Below, piece after piece: positions 35,040 to 44,093 of a DNA stretch of 47,062 nt (its first letter is position 1; each line of letters starts with the position of its first letter). Under the pieces are notes generated by a model that saw only the letters and a program-made list of their open reading frames with translations, had not been told where the DNA came from and searched no databases. A program made the position numbers and the translations under genes. Source of the DNA: Acidimicrobiia bacterium (GTDB lineage Bacteria; Actinomycetota; Acidimicrobiia; Acidimicrobiales; Bin134); contig JAJEDQ010000076.1 of assembly GCA_022821445.1 (NCBI GenBank), positions 1-47,062 on the forward strand, given 5' to 3'.

Positions 35040-35750
35040 TTAGTGGCCCAAATAGGACCGCACCAGATCGTGGGAAGCCCGAAGCTCCGATGACGGCCCG
35101 CTTATGTCGTTGTTGCCGGTGCGCAGCACATAGGTGCGGTCCGAAACCTCCAGCACCCCGGCGTTCTGCTCCACCAGCAAGAAAGTGGTGCCGCCTTCGT
35201 CTCGCAGGTCCACCACCAACTCGAAGAGCTGGTCCACCAGATTGGGGGCCAGGCCGAAGGAGAGCTCGTCGATCATCAACAGCTTGGGCCGAGTGATCAT
35301 GGCCCGGGCCAGAGCCAGCATCTGCTGCTGTCCGCCGGACAGCGAAGAGGCCTGCTCGCCGATCTTCTCGGCCAGCGCAGGCAACAGGTCCAAGAGGCGG
35401 TCGCGGTCGCGGCGAATTGCCGCCGCGCCGTCCGAGCGCAGCCCCAGGCCCAACTCCAGGTTCTCCTTGACTGACAGGTTCTGGAAAATGCCCCGCCCCT
35501 CGGGCAGGTGGCCGAGCCCTCGCATGGCCCGTCGCTCGATGGCCAGGCTCCCCAAGTTCTCCCCGTCGAGCACCACCGATCCCGACCAGGTGTCCAGCAC
35601 CCCGGAAATGGCCCGCAGCAGGGTGGTCTTGCCCGCTCCGTTGGCCCCCAGCACCGACACGATCTCGCCCTCTTCCACCGACAGCGAGACGCCGTGGAGC
35701 ACTTCGAGGCGGCCGTAGCCCGAAACCAGATCGTTGATCTCAAGCAGCAT
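35040..35750 (-). CDS. livF: Branched-chain amino-acid ABC transporter ATP-binding protein (LivF-like)
   Basis: GANGAGKTTLLRAISG, LSGGQQQMLALARAMITRPKLLMIDELSFGLAP; start overlaps livG stop. Confidence 0.93.
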   Translation of the reverse strand: MLLEINDLVSGYGRLEVLHGVSLSVEEGEIVSVLGANGAGKTTLLRAISGVLDTWSGSVVLDGENLGSLAIERRAMRGLGHLPEGRGIFQNLSVKENLELGLGLRSDGAAAIRRDRDRLLDLLPALAEKIGEQASSLSGGQQQMLALARAMITRPKLLMIDELSFGLAPNLVDQLFELVVDLRDEGGTTFLLVEQNAGVLEVSDRTYVLRTGNNDISGPSSELRASHDLVRSYLGH

Positions 35751-36697
35751 CAGGACGACCCCCCCTTCTCGGGGCCGTCGTCTTCGGTCCACACCTCTTC
35801 CAGTGTGCCCTCTTCTTCGACGTGGTCGATGTGGTGGTGTTCCGACAGCGGACTCTCCACCTCGTGAATCTCGCCGCCTTCCTCAGCCTCGAAACCATGG
35901 CCCAAGTAGGCCTCGATCACCGCGGGATCGGAGGTCACATGCTCAGGACTGCCCTCGGAGATGATCTCGCCGAAGTGCAGCACGCTTATCTTGGGGCAAA
36001 GGCTGGTCACCAGTTGCAGGTCGTGCTCGATGATGATCACACACAGATCGCGCTCGGCTTGGATCTCGCGCAGTCCCCGTAACAGCACGGTCACGTCGTC
36101 GGCCCCCAGCCCAGCAGCGGGCTCGTCAAGCAATACCACGGTGGGGTCGGCCACCAAGGCCCGAGCCACCTCAACCAGCTTCTGCGAGCCCAGCGACAGG
36201 TTGCCGGCCTCCTCGTGGGCAAAGTCGGCCAAACCGAAGCGGTCAAGCATGTCCATGCAGATCTGACGTGCCTCGGTCTCCTCCCGGCGCTGCTGGGGCA
36301 ACAGCAACAACTCGGCAAAGTGCCCCCAGCGGAACAGATGGTGGCGGCCCAACAGGGTGTTCTCCATCACAGTGGCGTCGAGGATGAGCCGAGGCGCCTG
36401 GAACGTGCGCCCGATGCCCGCCTTCACCCGCCGGGTGCGGGACATACGCAGGAGATCCTTGCCATGCAGGCGGACGGCGCCCTGGCTTCTGCGAACGTAG
36501 CCGGAGACGACGTTGAACACCGTGGTCTTGCCCGCTCCGTTGGGGCCGATGAGCCCGTTGAATCCGGGGGCGAATTGCAGGTCGACTCCCAAGAGCACCC
36601 GGTTTCCACCGAAGGCCACGTGCAGGTCGTCAACGGCGAGCGATGCGACGGCATCCACGGGATTGGCACCCGGCGAAGAGGCCTCTACGACGCTCAT
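35750..36697 (-). CDS. livG: Branched-chain amino-acid ABC transporter ATP-binding protein (LivG-like)
   Basis: GPNGAGKTTVFNVVSG, LSLGSQKLVEVARALVADPTVVLLDEPAAGLG; ATGA overlap with livM stop. Confidence 0.92.
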   Translation of the reverse strand: MSVVEASSPGANPVDAVASLAVDDLHVAFGGNRVLLGVDLQFAPGFNGLIGPNGAGKTTVFNVVSGYVRRSQGAVRLHGKDLLRMSRTRRVKAGIGRTFQAPRLILDATVMENTLLGRHHLFRWGHFAELLLLPQQRREETEARQICMDMLDRFGLADFAHEEAGNLSLGSQKLVEVARALVADPTVVLLDEPAAGLGADDVTVLLRGLREIQAERDLCVIIIEHDLQLVTSLCPKISVLHFGEIISEGSPEHVTSDPAVIEAYLGHGFEAEEGGEIHEVESPLSEHHHIDHVEEEGTLEEVWTEDDGPEKGGSS

Positions 36698-37803
36698 GGC
36701 GAGAAGTCCAATAGCGACTCCAGTCTTCGCTGGAGGTCTTTCACCCAACGGCTGTCACGAATTTGCTTGGGCAAGACCGCAATCCCATTGGGCAGCACGA
36801 GCACAGACAGAATCAATGCGATGCCCAATATCAAGAACAGCAGCTTCTGAGTGTCCTGAAGTTTCTGGCGCAGGAACACGAAGAACACCGCGCCGATCAG
36901 CGGACCCCACTTGCGGCCCAACCCGCCGACGATCAGAACCACCAGCAAGAACACCAGCAACCGCGTGCGGAAGGTCTGCGGGTTGGCAAACGAGCTGTTC
37001 TGGGCCCACATGGCCCCGGCCAGCGCCGCGGCGAAGGCCGACAGCCCGAAGGCAACCAGCTTGTAGTAGGTGGAGGAGATGCCCAAGGGACCAGTGGCAA
37101 TGTCGATGTCCCGTACCGCTTTGAGGGTGCGGCCCAGCCGCCGGTTGGTCAGCACCATGTAGGCCACCATCATCAGCACCAGTGCGCCAAGCGACAGCAT
37201 GTAAACACTGAGGATGCGGTCGAGCCCAGGAATGAGGAACTGGGGAACCTGCTTTCCGGTGCCACCGTTGGTCTTCAGCCCGCTCCACACATCGTCGTCA
37301 AGGCGGATGATGGTGACGATCAACTCTCCGAGGGCCAATGTGGCGATGGCCAAGAAGAAGCCCTTGAGCCGAGCGGCGGGGAAGCCCACCAGCACGCCGA
37401 TGATGGCCGCGGCGATGCACACCACCGGCAGAGCCAAAAAGAACGGCCAGTCGTATCCGGACAGTGCTTCTCGGGCATCGCTGGGGGCGGACAGCACGGC
37501 GGTGCCATAGGCCCCCAGGGCGAAAAGGCCGGCTACCGCCAGGCCCAGGGTGCCTGAATAGCCCACCAGCAGGTTGAAACCCACCGCAGCCGCGCCGTAC
37601 GCAAAGACAAACGCCAGGTTGCCTCGGCCGAAGTTGTTGCTGCTATCGAAGATGTCGGTCCAGCCGAGAATGGGAATCCAGGGTAGAAGTCCTAGAAAAA
37701 GGAATATTCCAAAGGTGGTCAATTGTTCCCGGGATAGATTAATGGTTATTCCTGGGGGTGCGGGAGGGTACAGAGAGCGGGGAGTAGTATTCGACGCCTC
37801 CAT
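36694..37803 (-). CDS. livM: Branched-chain amino-acid ABC transporter permease (LivM-like)
   Basis: FVFAYGAAAVGFNLLVGYSGTLGLAVAGLFALGAYGTAVLSA...GFPAARLKGFFLAIATLALGELI. Confidence 0.92.
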   Translation of the reverse strand: MEASNTTPRSLYPPAPPGITINLSREQLTTFGIFLFLGLLPWIPILGWTDIFDSSNNFGRGNLAFVFAYGAAAVGFNLLVGYSGTLGLAVAGLFALGAYGTAVLSAPSDAREALSGYDWPFFLALPVVCIAAAIIGVLVGFPAARLKGFFLAIATLALGELIVTIIRLDDDVWSGLKTNGGTGKQVPQFLIPGLDRILSVYMLSLGALVLMMVAYMVLTNRRLGRTLKAVRDIDIATGPLGISSTYYKLVAFGLSAFAAALAGAMWAQNSSFANPQTFRTRLLVFLLVVLIVGGLGRKWGPLIGAVFFVFLRQKLQDTQKLLFLILGIALILSVLVLPNGIAVLPKQIRDSRWVKDLQRRLESLLDFSP

Positions 37804-37806
37804 TAC

Positions 37807-38904
37807 CTACACCTCCCGAGTCCGGGCAGTTCGACTGAACCCGCCGGGTGCTACCAACAGCACCACCACTACCACCAACAACGCGATGGTGGGCTGCAAG
37901 CTGGTGGAGATCTGGCCGCCGGCCAAGGCCTCCCCCAATCCGACGAGCAGACCGCCCGCAAATGTTCCGCCCATCGACACGAAGCCGCCCAATACCGCGG
38001 CGATGAACCCCTTGAGAATGAGACCCTCTGCGCTGCCCAATTCCAGAACGGTGGAGCTGGTGTTGAGGATCATGGCCGCCCCGGCCACGAAGATTCCGAT
38101 GGCCCAGGCAATGAGCGAGACTGATCCAGCGTTGATCCCAAGCATGCGGGCGGTGGGGCCGTCTTCGGCAATGGCCCTCATCCGCACGCCCCACTTGGAT
38201 CGGAAGAACAGCCCCAATCCCACCACGATGGCCAATCCCACCACGATGGTGACGACCTGATCCCAGCCAATCCGAGTGCTGCCGATGTCGAAGGTCTCAC
38301 CAGACCAAGGAGCGTCGAAGCGCTGCGGGGTAGCTCCCCACAGGTTTTCGATCAAAGAGCCCAGCGCAAACGTCAAGCCGATGGTCAGCAGCAGCAGCGG
38401 GAAGTGGTCAACCTTGCTGAGGGGCTTAACCCAGTAGCGCATCATCAGGTAGGTCAAAACCGCGGTGATGATGGCCAGGATCACAGCAACCGCTAGGGGG
38501 AATCCCTCACTGGTGACCGGGAACCAGTCCAGGAAAGTGGGAAGTCCCTCATTGTTCAGGAAGTCAATGCTGATATAGCCGAGACCGAGAGCGGAGAACA
38601 CCGCCAAGGGCTGGGTTGACAGACCGGTCAATGGACGAACCAGGAAGAACTGGGTTATGGCTCCAAACACTCCGGCAAATGCCAAGGCAATCACGATGGC
38701 TAGCCAGAACGGCCAGCCCACGCCGCCCTTTTCGGGATCGGTGGAAAGGAACCAACCCATGTAGGCGGCCACCAGGCCCATCTCCGCGGTGGCGAAGTTG
38801 GGCACGTCGGTTGACTTCATGATGACCACAATGGCCAAGCCGATGAGGCCGTAGCTCGAGCCGGCCTCTAGGCCAACCACGATTTGCTGGAGGAGTTGAT
38901 CCAC
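37807..38904 (-). CDS. livH: Branched-chain amino-acid ABC transporter permease (LivH-like)
   Basis: QQIVVGLEAGSSYGLIGLAIVVIMKSTDVPNFATAEMGLVAAY...LKGFIAAVLGGFVSMGGTFAGGLLVGLGEAL. Confidence 0.92.
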   Translation of the reverse strand: MDQLLQQIVVGLEAGSSYGLIGLAIVVIMKSTDVPNFATAEMGLVAAYMGWFLSTDPEKGGVGWPFWLAIVIALAFAGVFGAITQFFLVRPLTGLSTQPLAVFSALGLGYISIDFLNNEGLPTFLDWFPVTSEGFPLAVAVILAIITAVLTYLMMRYWVKPLSKVDHFPLLLLTIGLTFALGSLIENLWGATPQRFDAPWSGETFDIGSTRIGWDQVVTIVVGLAIVVGLGLFFRSKWGVRMRAIAEDGPTARMLGINAGSVSLIAWAIGIFVAGAAMILNTSSTVLELGSAEGLILKGFIAAVLGGFVSMGGTFAGGLLVGLGEALAGGQISTSLQPTIALLVVVVVLLVAPGGFSRTARTREV

Positions 38905-38962
38905 TCCTGTTCCTCCTCAGCCGATTAAGGCGCTTAGCCCGAGTCCCGTATCTGTGCAATGT

Positions 38963-38994
38963 CTTGGGGCTGGCTGTCATAGGCCAGCCCCAAG
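38963..38994 (-). terminator. Perfect 12-bp-stem hairpin between SBP gene and livH
   Basis: CTTGGGGCTGGC-TGTCATAG-GCCAGCCCCAAG. Confidence 0.7.
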
Positions 38995-39009
38995 GCTTGC
39001 ACTAGTAGA

Positions 39010-40461
39010 TCAGGAATTCGGTTGCTGGAAGCCGCGGACCTGGGACCACGACTCTGTGTCGGCGTCGTACTGGGCCACGCCTGCGCCGGATGCGCAGCTG
39101 TGCCCGCCGGGCAGCGGCCCGCAGGCAACCGGCGGAATGGAGGGCACCAGGATCGGGTCGCCCGCCAACGCCTCGGCAGTGGCATGGAAGTTCTCATAGG
39201 AGTAGTCGCCGTCCAAGCGGTCGAACAGCTCGAAGAACGCCGTGGAGATCGAATAGGTCTGGAGGCTGAAATTGGGGGCGCCGCCCTCTTTGCCGGGACC
39301 ATCGTAGGCGTCCCACAGCGCGCTCCAGTGCTGCACAAACTCATGGTCGCCGTCGGGCAGCGCCACCTGAAGGGCGCCGAGGTAGCCGTCGGCGGCCTCG
39401 GGATTGGCCAAGCCCACCGTGTTCTGGCCACCGGCGCCGGAGGAACCGGCATCGGAGCAAACCAGGGCATCGAATCCGGCCTCATGGAACTGATCGAGCA
39501 CCAGTCCGTTCTGGGCATTGTCCAATGCGGTGAGCACGGCTTCGGCACCGGAATCAATCACTGCCAGCACGGCAGGGCCAACCACGTCGGAGAGCACTTC
39601 GATCTCTTCTTTGGCCGTGATCTCCATGCCATTGACCGGAGCCTGGGCGTCGATGGCGTTGAACGCCTCCTCGCCCAGCTCGTTGTCCTGGCCGATGGCG
39701 GCCACCCTGGTAACACCCTGCTCGGCGAAGTAGTCGATGCAGATGCGGCCCTGCTCGGTGCGGGTCGGGTTGGTGAGGTACACCTCTTGGATGTCCTGGT
39801 CGGCGGGCGACACCGGACCCCACAGCGGGGTGCCAGCGGCCTCGATGTCGGGATAAGTGGACGGGATGGCCTGTGAGCCCGCAGTCCCCACAAAGGCCCA
39901 CACGCTGTCCTGCTCGATCATCTTGCGGACGTTGGTGACCATCTGCTCGATCTCGAAGCGGTCATCCTCCCAGGCCAGCTCAAAGGTGCAGCCGTCGATG
40001 CCGCCATTGGCATTGACCTCGTCAACCGCCATCTGGACACCGCCTAGCAGGCCTTCACCGGCGACCGCTGCCCGGCCGGTAAACGGCTGGGACGTGCCGA
40101 TGGTGATCACGCCGTTCTCTTTGTCAACGCCCCGTACGTCGCCGTCGGTGTTCGCGCCACAGGTGTCAACCATCTCTTCCTCAGCCATGTCCTCTTCGGC
40201 CATGTCGTCTTCTTAGTCTTCGACCACGACTGGCATCTAGTCGGCCATGTCGTCTTCTTCGTCTTCGACCACGCCTGGCATCTCGTCGGCCATGTCGTCT
40301 TCCTCGTTGTCGTGGTCGTCTTCATCTGCTGCGGGGGGGGGCGCTTCGGTGGCCGCCGGTGCTGGGGCAGCGCCGCCGCCGTCGTCGTCGTCGTTGCCGC
40401 ATGCGGCTGCTACCAGAGCCACTGCGAACAGCAGCGCCAGAACTTTCAAGAGCTTGGACAT
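39010..40461 (-). pseudogene. Branched-chain amino-acid ABC transporter substrate-binding lipoprotein interrupted by two in-frame stops
   Basis: MSKLLKVLALLFAVALVAAACGNDDDD... signal/lipobox, stops TAG (40239-40237) and TAA (40215-40213), then the same frame continues as a full SBP (VITIGTSQPFTGRAAVAGEGLLGGVQMAVDEVNANGGI...). Confidence 0.85.
40195..40299 (-). repeat. 45-bp tandem repeat encoding acidic linker DDMADEMPGVVEDEE
   Basis: Copies 40255-40299 and 40210-40254 differ at only 3 positions; partial third copy at about 40195-40209. Confidence 0.9.
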
Positions 40462-40521
40462 GGATTCCCCTCCACTTGGTTGGACGTGCACTGATCGGAC
40501 GTACACAAGTTCGTGACTCTA

Positions 40522-40537
40522 ACAGAGAATTTTCTGT
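40522..40537. promoter_or_regulatory. Near-palindrome ACAGAGAATTTTCTGT between divergent SBP and P450 starts
   Basis: One mismatched symmetric pair; sits in the divergent intergenic gap. Confidence 0.4.
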
Positions 40538-40552
40538 GACAAAATGCCGGAG

Positions 40553-41120
40553 ATGGCAGAAATCACCGTGACCACGTTCGCCGACGCCCGCGAGTGCTAT
40601 CGGAACAAGAACCTCCGCCAAGCCCTATACGACGCGGGCGAGGTGATCATGAGCGATGTGGTGGTGAACCTCCACGGCGACGAGCACCGCGACCGCCGCC
40701 GGCTGGAGAACCGCCTCTTCCGGCGAGACACGTTCACGCTGTACGAGCAGGACCTGTTCCCGCCCATCATCAAGGCGACTCTGGCCCCCCATTTGGCCGA
40801 GGGCGGTGAACCGGGACCAATCGGTGTTCGGCGACGACGCCACCGACTTCTACCCCGACCGCACCCTGCCCGAAGGCATCGCCCCGTGGGGGCTGAGCTT
40901 CGGTCAGGGCATGCACGCCTGCATCGGCCAAGACCTGGCTTCGGGAATGTCGTTCATGGACGGCGACGACATCGACGCCCACCTGTTCGGCCTGGTCCCA
41001 ACGGCCGTGCAGACCCTCTTCGACCACGGCTGCCGCCCCGATCCCGACGATCCGCCCGAGATGGACGCCTCCACCACCCGCCCCTATTTCGGCCGCTACC
41101 CAGTAATATTCGGAGCCTGA
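40553..41120 (+). pseudogene. Cytochrome P450 with large internal deletion and frameshift
   Basis: N-part MAEITVTTFADARECYRNKNLRQALYDAGEVIMSDVVVNLHGDEHRDRRRLENRLFRRDTFTLYEQDLFP... then in another frame VNRDQSVFGDDATDFYPDR...LSFGQGMHACIGQDLASG...RPYFGRYPVIFGA; about 190 codons versus 397 in the P450 at 28051-29244. Confidence 0.85.
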
Positions 41121-41305
41121 CCAGCCGCTGGTGTGCTGCCGGGAGGGGAAGCCTCACAAGAAGCAAAACGAGCGGCCCTGTGGGAATCGGAGCGGACACC
41201 GGCGCCAAGCCAACACCCGCCCACCAGAACCCCTCACCCACCCCGGCAGCACACCACCCGCCACAACATCAAGCCATCTGATGCAGAACAACAGACAGAC
41301 AGCCA

Positions 41306-41629
41306 TCAACCTTCTTGCTCATTGACAACGTTTGATGAGCCCCCGCCTCCCTCAATCGCTGAATTCATTTGCTTTCTTTTGATGCAATGAAGGGCTTTTT
41401 TTAAGTCCTTCGAGTCAAATAGACTAAGTATTACAACCCACCATATAGTGTATACTATTTTGGTTGGAACATCAGTGTTCCCAAACGGCCACTCATCCAA
41501 CATAGCCAAGATATATAGCACAATTGAAAGAATTCCTAGCAAGTTGAAGAAAAATTTCATTGCTATCTTTGCGATCTTCTTGAGCGCTATTTTCTCGGCT
41601 ATAGTTGGGGTATATGAATTGCTACTCAT
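41306..41629 (-). CDS. Small putative membrane protein, AT-rich
   Basis: 107 aa; hydrophobic segments FFFNLLGILSIVLYILAML and IVYTIWWVVILSLF; immediately downstream of the large secreted protein gene. Confidence 0.55.
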   Translation of the reverse strand: MSSNSYTPTIAEKIALKKIAKIAMKFFFNLLGILSIVLYILAMLDEWPFGNTDVPTKIVYTIWWVVILSLFDSKDLKKALHCIKRKQMNSAIEGGGGSSNVVNEQEG

Positions 41630-41669
41630 ACGGCACCCTTTCTTATACTACATGAGCTATTCGACAACT

Positions 41670-44093
41670 TTACGGCACTTCTTTGCAGTAAGAGACAGTA
41701 GCATTCCTCACGCTCTTGATCTTCCCAACAGTTTCAGTAGCCGATACGCTGACATTAGTGGCAGTCCAATCTCTTATATCATTGCCTCGATTCTTGGGTT
41801 GATCAAAAATACAGTTATCCTTACCATTGATTTGTGCATACGGTGCGGTACCTTCATAGTATACCCAAATCACATATGTCTCTAGAGCGATTCCTGCCCC
41901 TGATCTTAGTAAAATTTTTGCGGCAATCTTCTTAGCTCCCTGCTTTTTTATCTTGCCCCAAAGCAATCTCAGGGAAAACGTTCTTCCCACTATTCCTGCT
42001 TCATCGTCTGGTACGTTTGCGTCTACTACCTTTGCTGCGGTCTCGTCGAAGCTGGATTCGTCGAGCCTGACGGTAATGTACTCGTTCCATACTTCGTCAC
42101 AGGTTTGGGTGGTTATCCCTGCGAATTCATCTGATTCTGAATTGCAAGAGCGACTCACCTGGTTGAGAATGTAATCCGCGCCCTCAAAGTAGAGCAACGA
42201 TGCCGCCGAGGGCGACAGTACGCGAGGAGATCCATCAACTGCCCCAAGCAAGATCAAGCCTTTCTGCCACCATGAGAGATTCTGTGGCACGTTGGGGCCA
42301 CTGTAGTCTGGGGCAGCCAGAGGTGGGCAGACAACGTTCTTAGTTTGGGAGTAGACGGGGCCTCCGTTGGCGTTCTTCGTCTGCACATGCACCTGGTATT
42401 CACTATTCGGAGAACCGATTGCGCCCCATTCCACACTCGTGTTGTTGCTGTCGTAAGCTTCATCATAGGATGCCACCTGCCCGTCAAGCAGATTCGCTGC
42501 CAAGATGATGGCTCCGGTGTACCCGGATGGGGCAGTCTGTGTGCCAGAAGGGTCATCCCAGCGAACTCTGATTATGCCTGCCCCTGAGCAGTCCGCGTTG
42601 ACCCAGGTGTCGCTGATGGTGTCGCAATCGACAGAAGCGGTGCCGCTTCTCCCATTGTCGTTATAGGCCCACGCCCACAGCGTGTAATCCCCATCAACTC
42701 CCAGGTCCAACGAGACCCCGGAAATAGGAGCAGAACTGTTAGAAAAGTCATCCCCGGCGGTTGCATCAAGGGTGCTCACATTTGTATATCCCCTAATCAC
42801 TGCCCCGTAGCGGTAGCCAAGCGCACCGGGAACTGTGTCCCACCGAAGAGTTATGCGGTTTTTGGATATAGCGGTGCATTCGACACCGCTGGGACTGTCA
42901 GGAAGCCCGCAGGTGACATCCACTGGGGCGCTGTAGGCCGAGGGGGTCGAATTGTTGACCGATCTGACCCGTACTTGGAACACTCCGGAATCGGGCAGGT
43001 CGGGCTCGCCTGAAGCGGGAATGGCGGCAGAAGTGCTGCCGGAGATGCTCGTATTCCACCTGCTGTCGGCCGCAGCGGAGCCCCCGATGAAGATGCGGGG
43101 CTCATAGGAGCTGACTTCCCTCCCATTGAATTTCACCAAATTCCAGGAAACGCTCAGCACGCCCGCTCGGCACGAAGCCGTAACCCCGGTAGGGGCGACC
43201 GGCGGAGTTGAGAATCCGCGGCACACGTTGGAAGTCGCCCACTCAGTCCAAGGGGTGAACCTGCCTCCCATAAGCGCCTGCACTCTGACCCTGTACGCCT
43301 TGCCCGGCACAGCCTCAATGGAGGCCGCCTTTATCTTGCCGTCTTCCTCGTTACGGGCGAACGCAAACCCTGAGCGCGTATCACCGCCGCCGACGGGCCC
43401 CACCTCATATTTGAAATAGGCTACAGGGCCTTCTGGCACGTCCCAAGACAAAGCCAACTGCGGCCTCGACGACCCATTAGCGGCCTGCGCGCAAACCAAA
43501 ACCACGCCCCCGAGCACCTTCGGGCCGGGCGTCGGCGTAGGGATGGGAGTCGGAGGGGGCAGACAAGCCTTGTCGACAGGGTTCACCCTTCCATCAGGAC
43601 AAGGCAGGCACTTGTTGGTAACCGGATCCACGTAGCCAAAACTGCAAGGCACCGCGGTCGGCGTCGGGGTAACGGTCGGCGTCGGGGTAACGGTCGGCGT
43701 CGGGGTAACGGTCGGCGTCGGGTCGTGCTTGCATTGCCCTGATGAGAGTGTGTGGTCTGCCGGGCAGGTGGGAGTGGCGCCGTATTCGCGGGTTGTTGTT
43801 ATCAGGCAGTTGGAACCCGACAACGTGCCGAAATCGCACAGGTAGGTAACCGACCTGTGCTGAGTGGTCGTCCGCGAGCACGTCGAACCCGACAGCGTGA
43901 AGCCATCGGGGCACGACGCCGCCGCCAGCACTGAACTCGTTGACGTCTCGGTGCAGGTGTCGCCGTTGAGGATATCGCCCGGGTCGCAAGCCGGGGCGGG
44001 GGCCACGTCGTGGGCTGTCGCCGTGCTGGTCGCCAAGAGCAGCAGGCACAGCAGAGGGATGAAAAAGCGGATGGTCTTGTGATGGCGATTCAT
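41670..44093 (-). CDS. Large secreted protein: signal peptide, repeated Cys motifs, TP-rich linker, FnIII-like repeats, AT-rich C-terminal domain
   Basis: MNRHHKTIRFFIPLLCLLLLATSTATA; CPDGFTLSGSTCSRTTTQ-type repeats; TPTVTPTPTV; PPVAPTGVTASCRAGVLSVSWNLV and SPSGVECTAISKNRITLRWDTVPGALGYRY; C-terminal SWWQKGLILLGAVDGS...KKQGAKKIAAKILLRSGAGIALETYVIWVYYEG. Confidence 0.8.
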   Translation of the reverse strand: MNRHHKTIRFFIPLLCLLLLATSTATAHDVAPAPACDPGDILNGDTCTETSTSSVLAAASCPDGFTLSGSTCSRTTTQHRSVTYLCDFGTLSGSNCLITTTREYGATPTCPADHTLSSGQCKHDPTPTVTPTPTVTPTPTVTPTPTAVPCSFGYVDPVTNKCLPCPDGRVNPVDKACLPPPTPIPTPTPGPKVLGGVVLVCAQAANGSSRPQLALSWDVPEGPVAYFKYEVGPVGGGDTRSGFAFARNEEDGKIKAASIEAVPGKAYRVRVQALMGGRFTPWTEWATSNVCRGFSTPPVAPTGVTASCRAGVLSVSWNLVKFNGREVSSYEPRIFIGGSAAADSRWNTSISGSTSAAIPASGEPDLPDSGVFQVRVRSVNNSTPSAYSAPVDVTCGLPDSPSGVECTAISKNRITLRWDTVPGALGYRYGAVIRGYTNVSTLDATAGDDFSNSSAPISGVSLDLGVDGDYTLWAWAYNDNGRSGTASVDCDTISDTWVNADCSGAGIIRVRWDDPSGTQTAPSGYTGAIILAANLLDGQVASYDEAYDSNNTSVEWGAIGSPNSEYQVHVQTKNANGGPVYSQTKNVVCPPLAAPDYSGPNVPQNLSWWQKGLILLGAVDGSPRVLSPSAASLLYFEGADYILNQVSRSCNSESDEFAGITTQTCDEVWNEYITVRLDESSFDETAAKVVDANVPDDEAGIVGRTFSLRLLWGKIKKQGAKKIAAKILLRSGAGIALETYVIWVYYEGTAPYAQINGKDNCIFDQPKNRGNDIRDWTATNVSVSATETVGKIKSVRNATVSYCKEVP
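43656..43723 (-). repeat. 18-bp tandem repeat (almost 4 copies) encoding TPTVTP
   Basis: GGTCGGCGTCGGGGTAAC at 43656, 43674, 43692 and partial at 43710. Confidence 0.92.

Noticed and set aside
40107-40325. MKTTTTTRKTTW... Thr/Lys/Trp repeat ORF
   Set aside because: Frame-shifted reading of the 45-bp acidic-linker repeat in the SBP gene, not an independent protein
41448-41885. 145-aa forward ORF in the AT-rich region
   Set aside because: Antisense to the secreted protein and small membrane protein; no family resemblance
43656-43723. Short-spaced repeats as a CRISPR array
   Set aside because: 18-bp units are contiguous and encode TPTVTP; no spacers
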